A stretch of 64,000 bases of DNA from Selenomonas sputigena (GTDB lineage: Bacteria; Bacillota; Negativicutes; Selenomonadales; Selenomonadaceae), in assembly GCF_026015965.1 (NCBI RefSeq), contig NZ_CP110383.1, positions 62,001 to 126,000 on the forward strand. The letters are read 5' to 3'. Positions 7,999-15,620 of the stretch are shown here, piece by piece. The first letter of the stretch is position 1. Each line of letters starts with the position of its first letter. A program made the position numbers and the translations under genes. The notes beneath the pieces are model-generated. The model saw nothing but the letters and a program-made list of their open reading frames with translations. It was not told the DNA's origin and did no database searches.

Positions 7999-9339
7999 AT
8001 GAGAATCGGCAGCTTGCAGATGGTTTCGCGCTATCAGAAACAGCTGAACACCGCCGCGGAGGAGCAGGCGAAGCTCATGGAGCAGTCGGACGGACAGTCG
8101 CTGCACCGCCCGTCCGACGATCCCGTGCGCTACTCGAACTGGCTTCGCTACAGCACGGAGCAAAACGAGAATGAGCAGTATCAGAAGAACGTCGACGCCG
8201 GCAAATCGTGGATGCAGCGCACGGACGGCGCCGTCTCGGGCATGGCGGACATCTTCAAGACGTTGAAGGAAAAGACGATCCAAGCAGCACAGTCGCCGCA
8301 CCAGGATACGGATATGGCGGCGATTGCCAAGGAGATGACGGCGAAGCTGCATGAGATCGTCTCCCTCGGCAATTCGCAGCAGGGCGACCGCTACATCTTC
8401 TCGGGCCAGTCCGACCTCACGCAGCCGTTCCTCCTCACGGAGAAGAAGGTCGCGCGCGGCGTGCCCAAGACGCTCGACGATCAGCAGTCGAAGTTCTTCA
8501 ACAATACGAACGTGTCGGGCCGCATGAAGCAGATGATCACGCTCCAGGGCGACGACAATAATGAATATTATCTCGACACGAAGACGGGAGACATCTATTC
8601 CTACGACTTCATGAAGGACGGCTACAAGAAGAAGGTCGCGGCAGGGCAGACGGAAGTCAATCCGGCGGCTGACCGCGCGGGCACTCTCGGCGGCGCATTC
8701 AACGTGTCGGACAACTTCCTCAACACGGGGCAGATCAAGGACGCCTCGACGACGCCGCCGGCCGCTGCCGGCAAGGGTGCGAATTGGTCGCAGAGCATCA
8801 CGGTGAACGGTCAGACGGTCAACTTGAAGCTCAAGACCATCGACCAGCAGATCGTCAAGTACCAGGGCGATTTCAAGCAGATTTCCATGGTCAAGAAGAA
8901 TGGCGCCGTCGAACCGACGGCAGATACCGTCAACGCTACGGCGGGCGATATCTTCGGCACGGATATCTTCGACGATGAAAACTCGGGCAACACCCAGTCG
9001 GGCACGGCGGCGATCAACGATATGCTGACCGTGGCGGCGAAAGTCGATTCTTCCGACGTCAACTGGCTGATTTCCGACGGCGTGACGCTCGCCGACGAGT
9101 CGCACAACAACGTCGTCATATCGCAGGATCATATCGCGGCGCGCCACAACGTCTACAAGGGCATGGCAGATATCCTCGACGACTACGCCGTTTCCATCAA
9201 GCAGGATATTTCCGACACGAACAGCACGGATGTCGCGAAGCTCGCCGTCCAGCTCATGCAGGCGTCGGCAATCTACAACATGTCGCTCTCCGTCGGCTCG
9301 CGCATCCTGCCGCCGACTTTGACCGACTACTTGAGGTAA
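7999..9339 (+). CDS. flgL: Flagellar hook-associated protein 3
   Basis: FlgL is the second hook-filament junction protein. The 446-residue protein begins MRIGSLQMVSRYQKQLN and contains the family segment RPSDDPVRYSNWLRYST and GDRYIFSGQSD, and ends in a flagellin-like C-terminal helix (AKLAVQLMQASAIYNMSLSV). It is longer than Enterobacterial FlgL (about 317 residues) because of an enlarged central region between residues 150 and 340. Cotranscribed with flgK. Confidence 0.93.
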   Translation: MRIGSLQMVSRYQKQLNTAAEEQAKLMEQSDGQSLHRPSDDPVRYSNWLRYSTEQNENEQYQKNVDAGKSWMQRTDGAVSGMADIFKTLKEKTIQAAQSPHQDTDMAAIAKEMTAKLHEIVSLGNSQQGDRYIFSGQSDLTQPFLLTEKKVARGVPKTLDDQQSKFFNNTNVSGRMKQMITLQGDDNNEYYLDTKTGDIYSYDFMKDGYKKKVAAGQTEVNPAADRAGTLGGAFNVSDNFLNTGQIKDASTTPPAAAGKGANWSQSITVNGQTVNLKLKTIDQQIVKYQGDFKQISMVKKNGAVEPTADTVNATAGDIFGTDIFDDENSGNTQSGTAAINDMLTVAAKVDSSDVNWLISDGVTLADESHNNVVISQDHIAARHNVYKGMADILDDYAVSIKQDISDTNSTDVAKLAVQLMQASAIYNMSLSVGSRILPPTLTDYLR

Positions 9340-9367
9340 GAACAAGACAGAAGAAAGGAGGGACGCG

Positions 9368-9958
9368 ATGCTTTCCAATATGACGTATCTGAATGTGCGC
9401 CATACCCTGCCCATGCTCGGCTGGCAGACGCGCTCCTTCCAGCTTAAAACGAGCATGACGCCGACACAGATGCGAGGGGTGCGGCGCGAAGCGAGCGCAA
9501 ATCTCGGCGCGACGCAGGTGCGCATTGACATCGACAGCTACGAGAGCCGTAAGGCGTACGGTTTCCGCAAGGATGCCGATCTCTGCGCGGACTTCAAAAA
9601 CGCAGGCCTTTCAGGCGTGAAAAGTGGCACGAGCCGCCGCTCATCGGAGGCTTGGCAGGCGATTGACGGTGCGGCGAAGCCAAATGCGGACTTTTTCCAA
9701 AAGCAGGCGAAGGGCAAGATCGAAGCTGAGATCAAGGAACAGAAGGAAATCGAGCTCAAGCCCATCCCGCGTCCGAAGATCACAGTGCATCCGGCAGAGC
9801 TTAAAGGATCGCCCGATGTCGGCGAGCACTCGATCGACATACGCTCCGATCCGTTCGCCACGTACGACTATGAGCCGGGCAGTATCGACTATCATATGAA
9901 AGTGGAAGGTTCCATTCATATGTGGACATCCATCGGCCATTATGATGTATACGCATAG
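9368..9958 (+). CDS. YviE-like flagellar cluster protein (DUF6470 type)
   Basis: A 196-residue protein of unknown biochemical role sitting between flgL and fliW, exactly where Bacillus has yviE. The N-terminus (LNVRHTLPMLGWQTRSFQLK) and the C-terminal YEPGSIDYHMKVEGSIHMW segment resemble the DUF6470 family. A strong AAAGGAGGG precedes the ATG. No membrane segment or signal peptide. The middle (KGKIEAEIKEQKEIELKPIP) is charged and helical. Proposed only as a late flagellar accessory protein on context. Confidence 0.7.
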   Translation: MLSNMTYLNVRHTLPMLGWQTRSFQLKTSMTPTQMRGVRREASANLGATQVRIDIDSYESRKAYGFRKDADLCADFKNAGLSGVKSGTSRRSSEAWQAIDGAAKPNADFFQKQAKGKIEAEIKEQKEIELKPIPRPKITVHPAELKGSPDVGEHSIDIRSDPFATYDYEPGSIDYHMKVEGSIHMWTSIGHYDVYA

Positions 9959-9969
9959 GGGAGAAGAAC

Positions 9970-10440
9970 ATGAGAAAGATCACGACGACGCGCTTTGGAG
10001 AAATCGAGGAAGACGAGAGCAAAATTGTTCATTTTGCTGCAGGCCTTCCAGCCTTCGAAGACGAGCATGAGTTCATCATCATACCATACGACGAGGAAAG
10101 CCCCTACGTCTTTCTGCAGTCGGTGACAACGCCCGATCTCGCATTTCTGATGGCGATCCCGTTCATCTTCTTCCCTGACTACGAGTTCCGCTTGGAGGAC
10201 GATGTTCTCGAAAGCCTTGCCCTTGAACGACAGGAAGATCTTCTGCTCTACACGCTCTTGACAATCCCAGGCAGTGACATACGCGAGATGACGGCGAATC
10301 TTCTCGCACCGATTGTCATCAACAGCCGCACGAACGAGGGGCGGCAGATCGTCCTCGACAAGAGCGGCTATTGCACGAAGCACAAGTTGTTTTCCAAGAA
10401 GGCGGAGGACAAGGAAGCAAGCGAGCGGGAGGCGAACTGA
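9970..10440 (+). CDS. fliW: Flagellar assembly factor FliW
   Basis: FliW binds newly made flagellin and, when free, antagonises CsrA, tying flagellin translation to secretion. The 156-residue protein shows the family start TTRFGEIEEDESKIVHFAAG, then LPAFEDEHEFIIIPYDE and SPYVFLQSVTTPDLAFLM. The start has GGGGAGAAG upstream. Its stop abuts the csrA ATG directly, as in Bacillus and many Firmicutes. Confidence 0.95.
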   Translation: MRKITTTRFGEIEEDESKIVHFAAGLPAFEDEHEFIIIPYDEESPYVFLQSVTTPDLAFLMAIPFIFFPDYEFRLEDDVLESLALERQEDLLLYTLLTIPGSDIREMTANLLAPIVINSRTNEGRQIVLDKSGYCTKHKLFSKKAEDKEASEREAN

Positions 10441-10665
10441 ATGTTGGTATTGACGCGCAAGCCGCGCCAACAGATCATGATTGGCGACGACGTCGTCGTT
10501 CATGTCGTGGAAGTGCAGGGGGACAACGTCCGCATCGCCATCGAAGCGCCGCGCGAGGTCAAGATCTACCGCGGCGAAATATATCGCGCCATACAGGACG
10601 AGAACAAGCGGGCGGCAGCGCCTGCTGACATCGACCTCAGCGGCGCATTGCCCGGGACGGAGTGA
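10441..10665 (+). CDS. csrA: Translational regulator CsrA
   Basis: CsrA is a dimeric RNA-binding protein that recognises GGA in hairpin loops and blocks ribosome binding. The 74-residue product starts MLVLTRKPRQQIMIGDDVVV and has the RNA-contacting VRIAIEAPREVKIYRGEIY segment with the conserved Arg near position 44. It starts on the base after the fliW stop, so the two are coupled. The flagellin leader 3.5 kb downstream contains a near-ideal target, and a GGA-loop hairpin follows csrA itself. Confidence 0.95.
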   Translation: MLVLTRKPRQQIMIGDDVVVHVVEVQGDNVRIAIEAPREVKIYRGEIYRAIQDENKRAAAPADIDLSGALPGTE

Positions 10666-10706
10666 AGCGTCTCATCCGAGGCAAGACTTTGGCAAGTCGT
10701 TCCTTG

Positions 10707-10725
10707 CAGGAGCAGGAAGCTCCTG
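10707..10725 (+). promoter_or_regulatory. GGA-loop hairpin between csrA and flaG (possible CsrA site)
   Basis: CAGGAGC and GCTCCTG form a perfect 7-base-pair stem around the loop AGGAA. A GGA exposed in a small loop is the core CsrA recognition feature. It lies 42 bases after csrA and 70 bases before flaG, so it could mediate autoregulation or control flaG. There is no T-run, which argues against a terminator. Confidence 0.4.
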
Positions 10726-10794
10726 TATTGCCCCGCGCAGGAAGCGCTCGGCAAACAAGGGATTGCATATATTTTATCTATGGAGGGAGAAACT

Positions 10795-11322
10795 ATGATA
10801 AGCAAGATTCAGGACGCGCTCGGCGCGGCGGCCGTCATGCAGATGACCGATCTTGCCGTGGGGGGGAGTCCGGCACCCGCTCCTGCAGCACCCGCAAACA
10901 GCGGACAGCAGGCAGCGGCGACGGGCGTGGAAAACCCCGCGGCGAGCGGCCTTGCCGGCGAGGCTTCGCCCGCCGCCGTCGTCGACGAGCATCTGAGCAC
11001 GCAGCTGCAGGCGCGGGAGATCAGCGAAGCGGCGAAGACGAAGAGCGAGGCGGCAGAGCAAGAGCGCAAGGAAAAGGCCGGCAAGGACAAGCCGGTCGAC
11101 GAGTCGCAGATGACGTACCTCATGAAGGAGATCAACCGCATCATGAGCCGCATGAACTGCAACATCGCCTTCGAGTACCACAAGGAAGTCGACGTCATGA
11201 GCGTGCGCATGCTCGAAAAGAAGACGGGCAAGCTCATCAAGGAGATGCCGCCCGAGTACATGATCAAGGGCATGGAAAAGACGCGCGAATGGCTGGGCAC
11301 GTTCCTGGATCAGCCGGCCTAA
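10795..11322 (+). CDS. flaG: FlaG family protein
   Basis: FlaG proteins influence filament length and are usually encoded beside fliD. This 175-residue form has a long Ala/Pro-rich N-terminal extension (residues 20-70) and a standard C-terminal FlaG domain: MNCNIAFEYHKEVDVMSVRM followed by EKKTGKLIKEMPPEYM. GGAGGGAG places the start at ATG 10795 rather than 10780. Its stop overlaps the AAGGAGG ribosome site of fliD. Confidence 0.88.
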   Translation: MISKIQDALGAAAVMQMTDLAVGGSPAPAPAAPANSGQQAAATGVENPAASGLAGEASPAAVVDEHLSTQLQAREISEAAKTKSEAAEQERKEKAGKDKPVDESQMTYLMKEINRIMSRMNCNIAFEYHKEVDVMSVRMLEKKTGKLIKEMPPEYMIKGMEKTREWLGTFLDQPA

Positions 11323-11334
11323 GGAGGAAGAATT

Positions 11335-13047
11335 ATGGGTGTAAACGGAATTTACGGCCTTTCCGGCTCGGGTCTTGACGTAGAATCCCTCGTCAAGATG
11401 GGCATGAAGGGCAAGCAGAACCAATACGACAAGATGTACAAGCGCGAGATGACGAACGAGTACACGAAGACCGCGCTCAACGAGCTTTACAACAAGGTCA
11501 ATACATACAACCTCTCCGAGCTTACGAAATACAAGCAGCAGTCCGACATGGCGGCGAAGAGCGCGTCAAGCTCGGACGACAAGACGGTTACGGTCAATGC
11601 GAACGGTGCGGCGGCCGTCATGAGCCATACGGTCACGGTCGAGAGTCTCGCGTCGAACGCCTATTTCGTGTCAAATGCGCCGATCACGCGCTCCTCGGAT
11701 AATCCGAGTAAAGCACTGTCGACCGAGCTTGCCGACATCGCTTTCAAGCGCATCGATAAGCTGACGACGCCCGGCCCCGGCGGCGTGCAGCAGTATCACG
11801 TCTACTATGCGGACGGTACGGATGCCGTCGTCAATGAAGGCGACACGGCGATCGATATGGATCTCGCGGACAAGAGTTCGGCATCTGCCGACGATATCTA
11901 CCACGTCAAGTATACGTTCAAGGATCTCGTGGAAAACAAGAAGACGCTGAATGACCTCGCGAGCAGCATACAGAACGCCAAGCGTCCGCCGAAAGGGCCG
12001 AAGGATGTCGCGCACAAGGCTAATTTCAACGCGAGTTACGATGCGGCGACGGGTTCTTTCAGCATCTACAACAAGAACGGCGGCGCTAGCAATGTCATCA
12101 GCGTCAAGACGCTCGACAAAGGTTCGACACAGCTCGTGAACAACCTTCACCTCGCGAAATTCGATCAGTCTACGAACACCTTGACGAACCTGCCCTCTTT
12201 CGTGCAGGGCACAGAGCAGCAGTTCGGCGGCACAGCAGGCAAGGTCAAGGTCGACGGCAGAGAGTACATTGTCGATGAGAATCGCCTCGTCGCGGGGGGC
12301 GTCACCTACAACTTCCTCAACAAGACGCAGACGGGACAGACCGTCACGGTTTCCGTTTCGCAGAACGTCGACGCCGTCGTCGACAAGGTCAAGAAGTTCG
12401 TCGAGAGCTACAACAAGCTCCTGGACGAGCTGCAGAAAGAATACAACACGCAGCACGACAAGGATTACGACCCGCTGACGAAAGATCAGGAAAAGGGCAT
12501 GTCGGAAGAGCAGGTCAAGCGCTGGAACGAAAAGGCGAAGGGCGGGCTTCTCTACCACAACACCTACCTCGGCAGGCTCATCAGCAAGATGAGAGAAGCC
12601 GTCGCGACGCCCGTCGCGTCCGCCGAGTCGAAGTACAACTCCGCATCGACACTCGGCATCACGACGAAGGTCGGGAACAACCACGGTCATCTGTCGCTGG
12701 ACGAGGACAAGCTCAAGAAGGCGCTGGCGGAAGATCCCGACTCCGTCTACCGCGTCTTTGGTTCGCTGGACGAGAAGGACGACTTCAAGAACTCGGGCGT
12801 TTCGATGCGCCTGTCGAAAGTCGCTCTGGACAGCCTCAAGGAGATCAGCAAGGAAGCGGGCACGAAGTCCGATTGGGACGATGCGTCGACGCTCGGCAAC
12901 CTGATACGCTCGCAGAAAAAGAAGATGAAGGACTTCAAGAATCTCTTGGACGACTTCCAGTCACAGCTCTATAAGAAATACGACGCGATGGAATCGGCGT
13001 TGCAGCGCATGAACAGCACCTACAGCTCGATTTTCGGCGCGAAGTGA
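11335..13047 (+). CDS. fliD: Flagellar cap protein (hook-associated protein 2)
   Basis: FliD forms the filament cap that guides flagellin polymerisation. The 570-residue product begins IYGLSGSGLDVESLVKMGM, typical of the FliD N-terminus, and ends with the conserved C-terminal region (LDDFQSQLYKKYDAMESALQ, then MNSTYSSIFGAK). An AAGGAGGAAG lies 5 bases before the ATG. Cotranscribed with flaG, fliS and the small fliT-like gene. Confidence 0.93.
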   Translation: MGVNGIYGLSGSGLDVESLVKMGMKGKQNQYDKMYKREMTNEYTKTALNELYNKVNTYNLSELTKYKQQSDMAAKSASSSDDKTVTVNANGAAAVMSHTVTVESLASNAYFVSNAPITRSSDNPSKALSTELADIAFKRIDKLTTPGPGGVQQYHVYYADGTDAVVNEGDTAIDMDLADKSSASADDIYHVKYTFKDLVENKKTLNDLASSIQNAKRPPKGPKDVAHKANFNASYDAATGSFSIYNKNGGASNVISVKTLDKGSTQLVNNLHLAKFDQSTNTLTNLPSFVQGTEQQFGGTAGKVKVDGREYIVDENRLVAGGVTYNFLNKTQTGQTVTVSVSQNVDAVVDKVKKFVESYNKLLDELQKEYNTQHDKDYDPLTKDQEKGMSEEQVKRWNEKAKGGLLYHNTYLGRLISKMREAVATPVASAESKYNSASTLGITTKVGNNHGHLSLDEDKLKKALAEDPDSVYRVFGSLDEKDDFKNSGVSMRLSKVALDSLKEISKEAGTKSDWDDASTLGNLIRSQKKKMKDFKNLLDDFQSQLYKKYDAMESALQRMNSTYSSIFGAK

Positions 13048-13071
13048 TAGGGGAAGGCAGGGGGAAAACGA

Positions 13072-13521
13072 ATGGTAAATGCAGCAGCGGAAGCATATAA
13101 GAGACAGCAGATCATGACGGCGACGCCCGAAGCCCTGACGCTCATGCTCTACAACGGCGCCCTGCGCTTCATGTCGGAGGGCAAGGAGGCTCTGGAGAAG
13201 AAGGACTACGAGTCGGCGAACAACTCGATCATCAAGGCGGAGAAGATCATCACGGAATTTCGCGTGACGCTCGACTTCGACTATGAGATCTCGCATCAGC
13301 TACTGCCGCTGTACAACTACGTCTACGACTGCCTCGTGCAGGGTAATCTGGCGAGCGACACGGCGAAGATCGACGAGGCGGCGGGCATCATACGCGAACT
13401 GCGCGACGCTTGGGCACAGGCGATGAAGAAGGCGCGCGCCGAAAAATCGGGCGAGAGCTTGGAAAGCGCGGCGCCGCCCGTGCCCGAGATCTCGACGACG
13501 CCTCCGACCGAGGGCGCGTGA
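13072..13521 (+). CDS. fliS: Flagellin export chaperone FliS
   Basis: FliS binds the flagellin C-terminus and prevents premature polymerisation. The 149-residue protein has the family pattern AEAYKRQQIMTATPEALTLM, LYNGALRF and the four-helix bundle through LPLYNYVYDCLVQGN. The last 25 residues are an unusual Pro/Thr/Glu-rich tail. Its stop overlaps the next start (TGATG). Confidence 0.93.
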   Translation: MVNAAAEAYKRQQIMTATPEALTLMLYNGALRFMSEGKEALEKKDYESANNSIIKAEKIITEFRVTLDFDYEISHQLLPLYNYVYDCLVQGNLASDTAKIDEAAGIIRELRDAWAQAMKKARAEKSGESLESAAPPVPEISTTPPTEGA

Positions 13522-13856
13522 TGGAGATGCGCACGCCCGAAGCGCTTTGGCAGCTGTACCTGGAGCTTTCGCACGAGATGCTGAAGTTCATCAAGGAGGA
13601 CGATATCGATCGCTTCCTCGATCTTGAAGCGCAGAGGGCCAAGGTATTTGGACAGATGGAAGAGTGCAGCATCGAAGCCTTCAAGGTGACGCAGGAGGGG
13701 CGAGCTCTCGTCGAAGAGCTCAAGCCCATCGAGATGCAGATCATCTACAACACGAAGGTCTGGCTGAACAAGTCGCGCACGCAGCATGAAACCGTACGCG
13801 ACTATGAGGTCAGGGGTTTTGACCCCAGCGGTCATCTCGTGAATCGAGAAATGTGA
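13521..13856 (+). CDS. FliT-like small flagellar protein
   Basis: A 111-residue helical protein starting on the last base of the fliS stop. The placement directly after fliD-fliS and the predicted helical bundle (LYLELSHEMLKFIKEDDIDR, LDLEAQRAKVFGQM) fit a FliT-type chaperone, which in other bacteria binds FliD. Sequence similarity to FliT is weak, so this is mainly a context call. The open frame extends upstream inside fliS, but the coupled ATG at 13521 is the likely start. Confidence 0.65.
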   Translation: MEMRTPEALWQLYLELSHEMLKFIKEDDIDRFLDLEAQRAKVFGQMEECSIEAFKVTQEGRALVEELKPIEMQIIYNTKVWLNKSRTQHETVRDYEVRGFDPSGHLVNREM

Positions 13857-13925
13857 AGAAGCACGGGGTGGTGCAGCCTTCCGTAAAATAAATTTTCACC
13901 GGCGGGAAAAAAGTTTCAAAAAACG

Positions 13926-13953
13926 CTTAAGAAAATAGAGCGTCCCACCGATA
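13926..13953 (+). promoter_or_regulatory. Sigma-28-like promoter of flagellin
   Basis: CTTAAG, exactly 15 bases, then ACCGATA, with AA following. This matches the sigma-D/sigma-28 consensus closely and lies 233 bases before the flagellin start, leaving a leader of about 220 bases. The 330-base interval 13857-14186 contains this promoter and the leader structures and no gene. Confidence 0.78.
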
Positions 13954-14090
13954 AACTAATTGAGCAAAGGCAAGAAGCACTTGTCGCTCATCAGATGTCA
14001 GCAGTCAGGCGGGTCTCCGATCAACCCGCTGCATGAAGCTAGCTAGCGGCGGCATGCAGCAAAGACGGAAAACGCCTGTTTTGCTTATTT

Positions 14091-14178
14091 GCGCCGCAAG
14101 GCGCAGGGACGGCAAAGCCGTCTCGAACGCCGGACAAGGATGCCCGGCAGAAGAGAAAATAGGAACAACCAGGGAGGA
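14091..14178 (+). promoter_or_regulatory. Structured flagellin leader with CsrA-binding hairpin
   Basis: Three hairpins follow each other: GCGCC/GGCGC with a GCAA tetraloop (14091-14104), GACGGC/GCCGTC (14108-14122), and GCCGG/CCGGC (14129-14148) whose loop reads ACAAGGATGC, the CsrA consensus core in its preferred hairpin context. A second GGA pair lies in the Shine-Dalgarno AGGGAGGA (14171-14178). High-affinity upstream plus SD-overlapping sites is the arrangement used by Bacillus CsrA on hag mRNA. Another hairpin, GCGGGT/ACCCGC, lies at 14009-14029. Confidence 0.7.
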
Positions 14179-14186
14179 AAAGACAA

Positions 14187-15491
14187 ATGGCATTGGTAGT
14201 TAAGAACAACATGATGGCGGTCAACACGCTGAACACGTTGAACAAGAATCAGAGCGCGCTCTCGACGAGCCTCAAGCAGGTTTCGTCCGGCATGAAGATC
14301 AACGGCGCTGTCGATGACGCTTCGGGCTATGCGATTTCCGAGCGCATGCGCGTCCAGATCCGTTCGCTCGATCAGGACAACCAGAACACGCAGAACGGCA
14401 ACAGCATGATGAAGGTTGCTGAGGGCGCTGTTTCCAGCACGGTTGACATCCTCAAGACCCTCAAGGAGAAGGTCATCAACGCTGCGAACGATACGAACAC
14501 GGATGACGATCGCGCGACGATCCAGAAGGAGCTCAACCAGAGCATCGACCAGATCAACGACAACGCGAACATCACGTTCAACGGCAAGTACCTCGTCGAC
14601 GGCACGCACAACCAGAAGGTCACGGCTACGACGACGACGTTCACGAACCAGGCGATGAGCACGGCGACGGAGGGTGCTTCGGCTCTGACGGCGCTGCTTG
14701 ACCGCACGGGCCGCAACCTCAACATCCATTCGCAGGATACGATCACGGTTTCCTACGTCAACCAGGGCAAGACGGTCACGACGTCCTTCACGGTTGGTCA
14801 GTGCAAGTTCAGCGAGATCATCGCCAAGATTTCCGGCGCTGGCAAGATGGCTTCGACCGTTGGTGGAACGTCCATCATCGGCACGAACGTCGCCGGCGAT
14901 ACGGTCTACACGGCTTCCGGTGAGAGTGCAATTTCGATCTACGCTGGCGGCACGGGTGTCGGCAACTCGATCGGCGGCATCACGTTCAGCATCACGGACA
15001 CGCAGGGCAACATCAACAAGTCCGCGAATGCTGTCCTCGACGCTTTCACCGAGACGGTTCGTGCGCAGGATAACTCGCAGGACAACTCGATGAACTTCCA
15101 GATCGGCACGCGTGCCAACCAGGCGATCCGCGTCGGCATGACCGATATGCGCGCCCAGGCTCTCGGCCTCCAGGGTTCGGACGGCTCCACGCTGAACATC
15201 AGCACGCGCGACAAGGCGAATGCTGCCATCAACGTTCTTGACAACGCGATCAGCAAGGCACTCGACCAGCAGACGACGATCGGCGCTGTTCAGAGCCGCT
15301 TGAACTACACGAGCCAGAACTTGACGACGGCAAGCGAGAACGTCCAGGCTTCCGAGTCCACCATCCGCGACGCCGACATGGCAAAGGCGATGACGAACTA
15401 CACGAAGAACAACGTTCTCATGCAGGCTGCTCAGGCTATGCTCGCTCAGGCGAACCAGTCCAGCTCCGGCGTTCTCAGCCTGCTCCAGTAA
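14187..15491 (+). CDS. fliC: Flagellin
   Basis: Flagellin is the filament subunit, exported and polymerised under the FliD cap. The 434-residue protein has conserved ends: NTLNTLNKNQSALSTSLKQV and VSSGMKINGAVDDASGYAIS at the N-terminus, NVQASESTIRDADMAKAMT and AQAMLAQANQ at the C-terminus. The central domain (about residues 145-300) is rich in Ser and Thr, including a TTTTFTNQ run, suitable for O-glycosylation. Codon use is strongly biased, as for a highly expressed gene. The 20-kb glycan island follows directly after its terminator, and FliB at the far end could methylate its lysines. Confidence 0.95.
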   Translation: MALVVKNNMMAVNTLNTLNKNQSALSTSLKQVSSGMKINGAVDDASGYAISERMRVQIRSLDQDNQNTQNGNSMMKVAEGAVSSTVDILKTLKEKVINAANDTNTDDDRATIQKELNQSIDQINDNANITFNGKYLVDGTHNQKVTATTTTFTNQAMSTATEGASALTALLDRTGRNLNIHSQDTITVSYVNQGKTVTTSFTVGQCKFSEIIAKISGAGKMASTVGGTSIIGTNVAGDTVYTASGESAISIYAGGTGVGNSIGGITFSITDTQGNINKSANAVLDAFTETVRAQDNSQDNSMNFQIGTRANQAIRVGMTDMRAQALGLQGSDGSTLNISTRDKANAAINVLDNAISKALDQQTTIGAVQSRLNYTSQNLTTASENVQASESTIRDADMAKAMTNYTKNNVLMQAAQAMLAQANQSSSGVLSLLQ

Positions 15492-15507
15492 TTTCGTCAA
15501 AATTACA

Positions 15508-15559
15508 CAAAGAGCAAAAAAGAACCTCCCCAGAAGGGGAGGTTCTTTTTTGCTCTTTG
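15508..15559. terminator. Rho-independent terminator after flagellin (bidirectional symmetry)
   Basis: A perfect 24-base-pair inverted repeat with an AGAA loop; the core is AACCTCCCC/GGGGAGGTT flanked by A6 on the left and T6 on the right. It is strong on either strand and separates the flagellin transcript from the glycosyltransferase operon, whose promoter begins five bases later. Confidence 0.92.
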
Positions 15560-15563
15560 TCGT

Positions 15564-15591
15564 TTTAAGTTTCGTTCTGCTTATCACGATA
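15564..15591 (+). promoter_or_regulatory. Sigma-28-like promoter of the glycosyltransferase operon
   Basis: TTTAAG, exactly 15 bases, then CACGATA, followed by AC. Same spacing as the flagellin and flgM promoters. It starts just after the flagellin terminator and is 30 bases before the first glycosyltransferase gene. Confidence 0.62.
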
Positions 15592-15620
15592 ACAAGACAT
15601 GAGCTTATCGGGAGGGCATC

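Noticed and set aside
15508-15559. 24-bp perfect inverted repeat as the end of a mobile element
   Set aside because: The GC core, AGAA loop and flanking A6/T6 fit an intrinsic terminator, and there is no partner copy or transposase.
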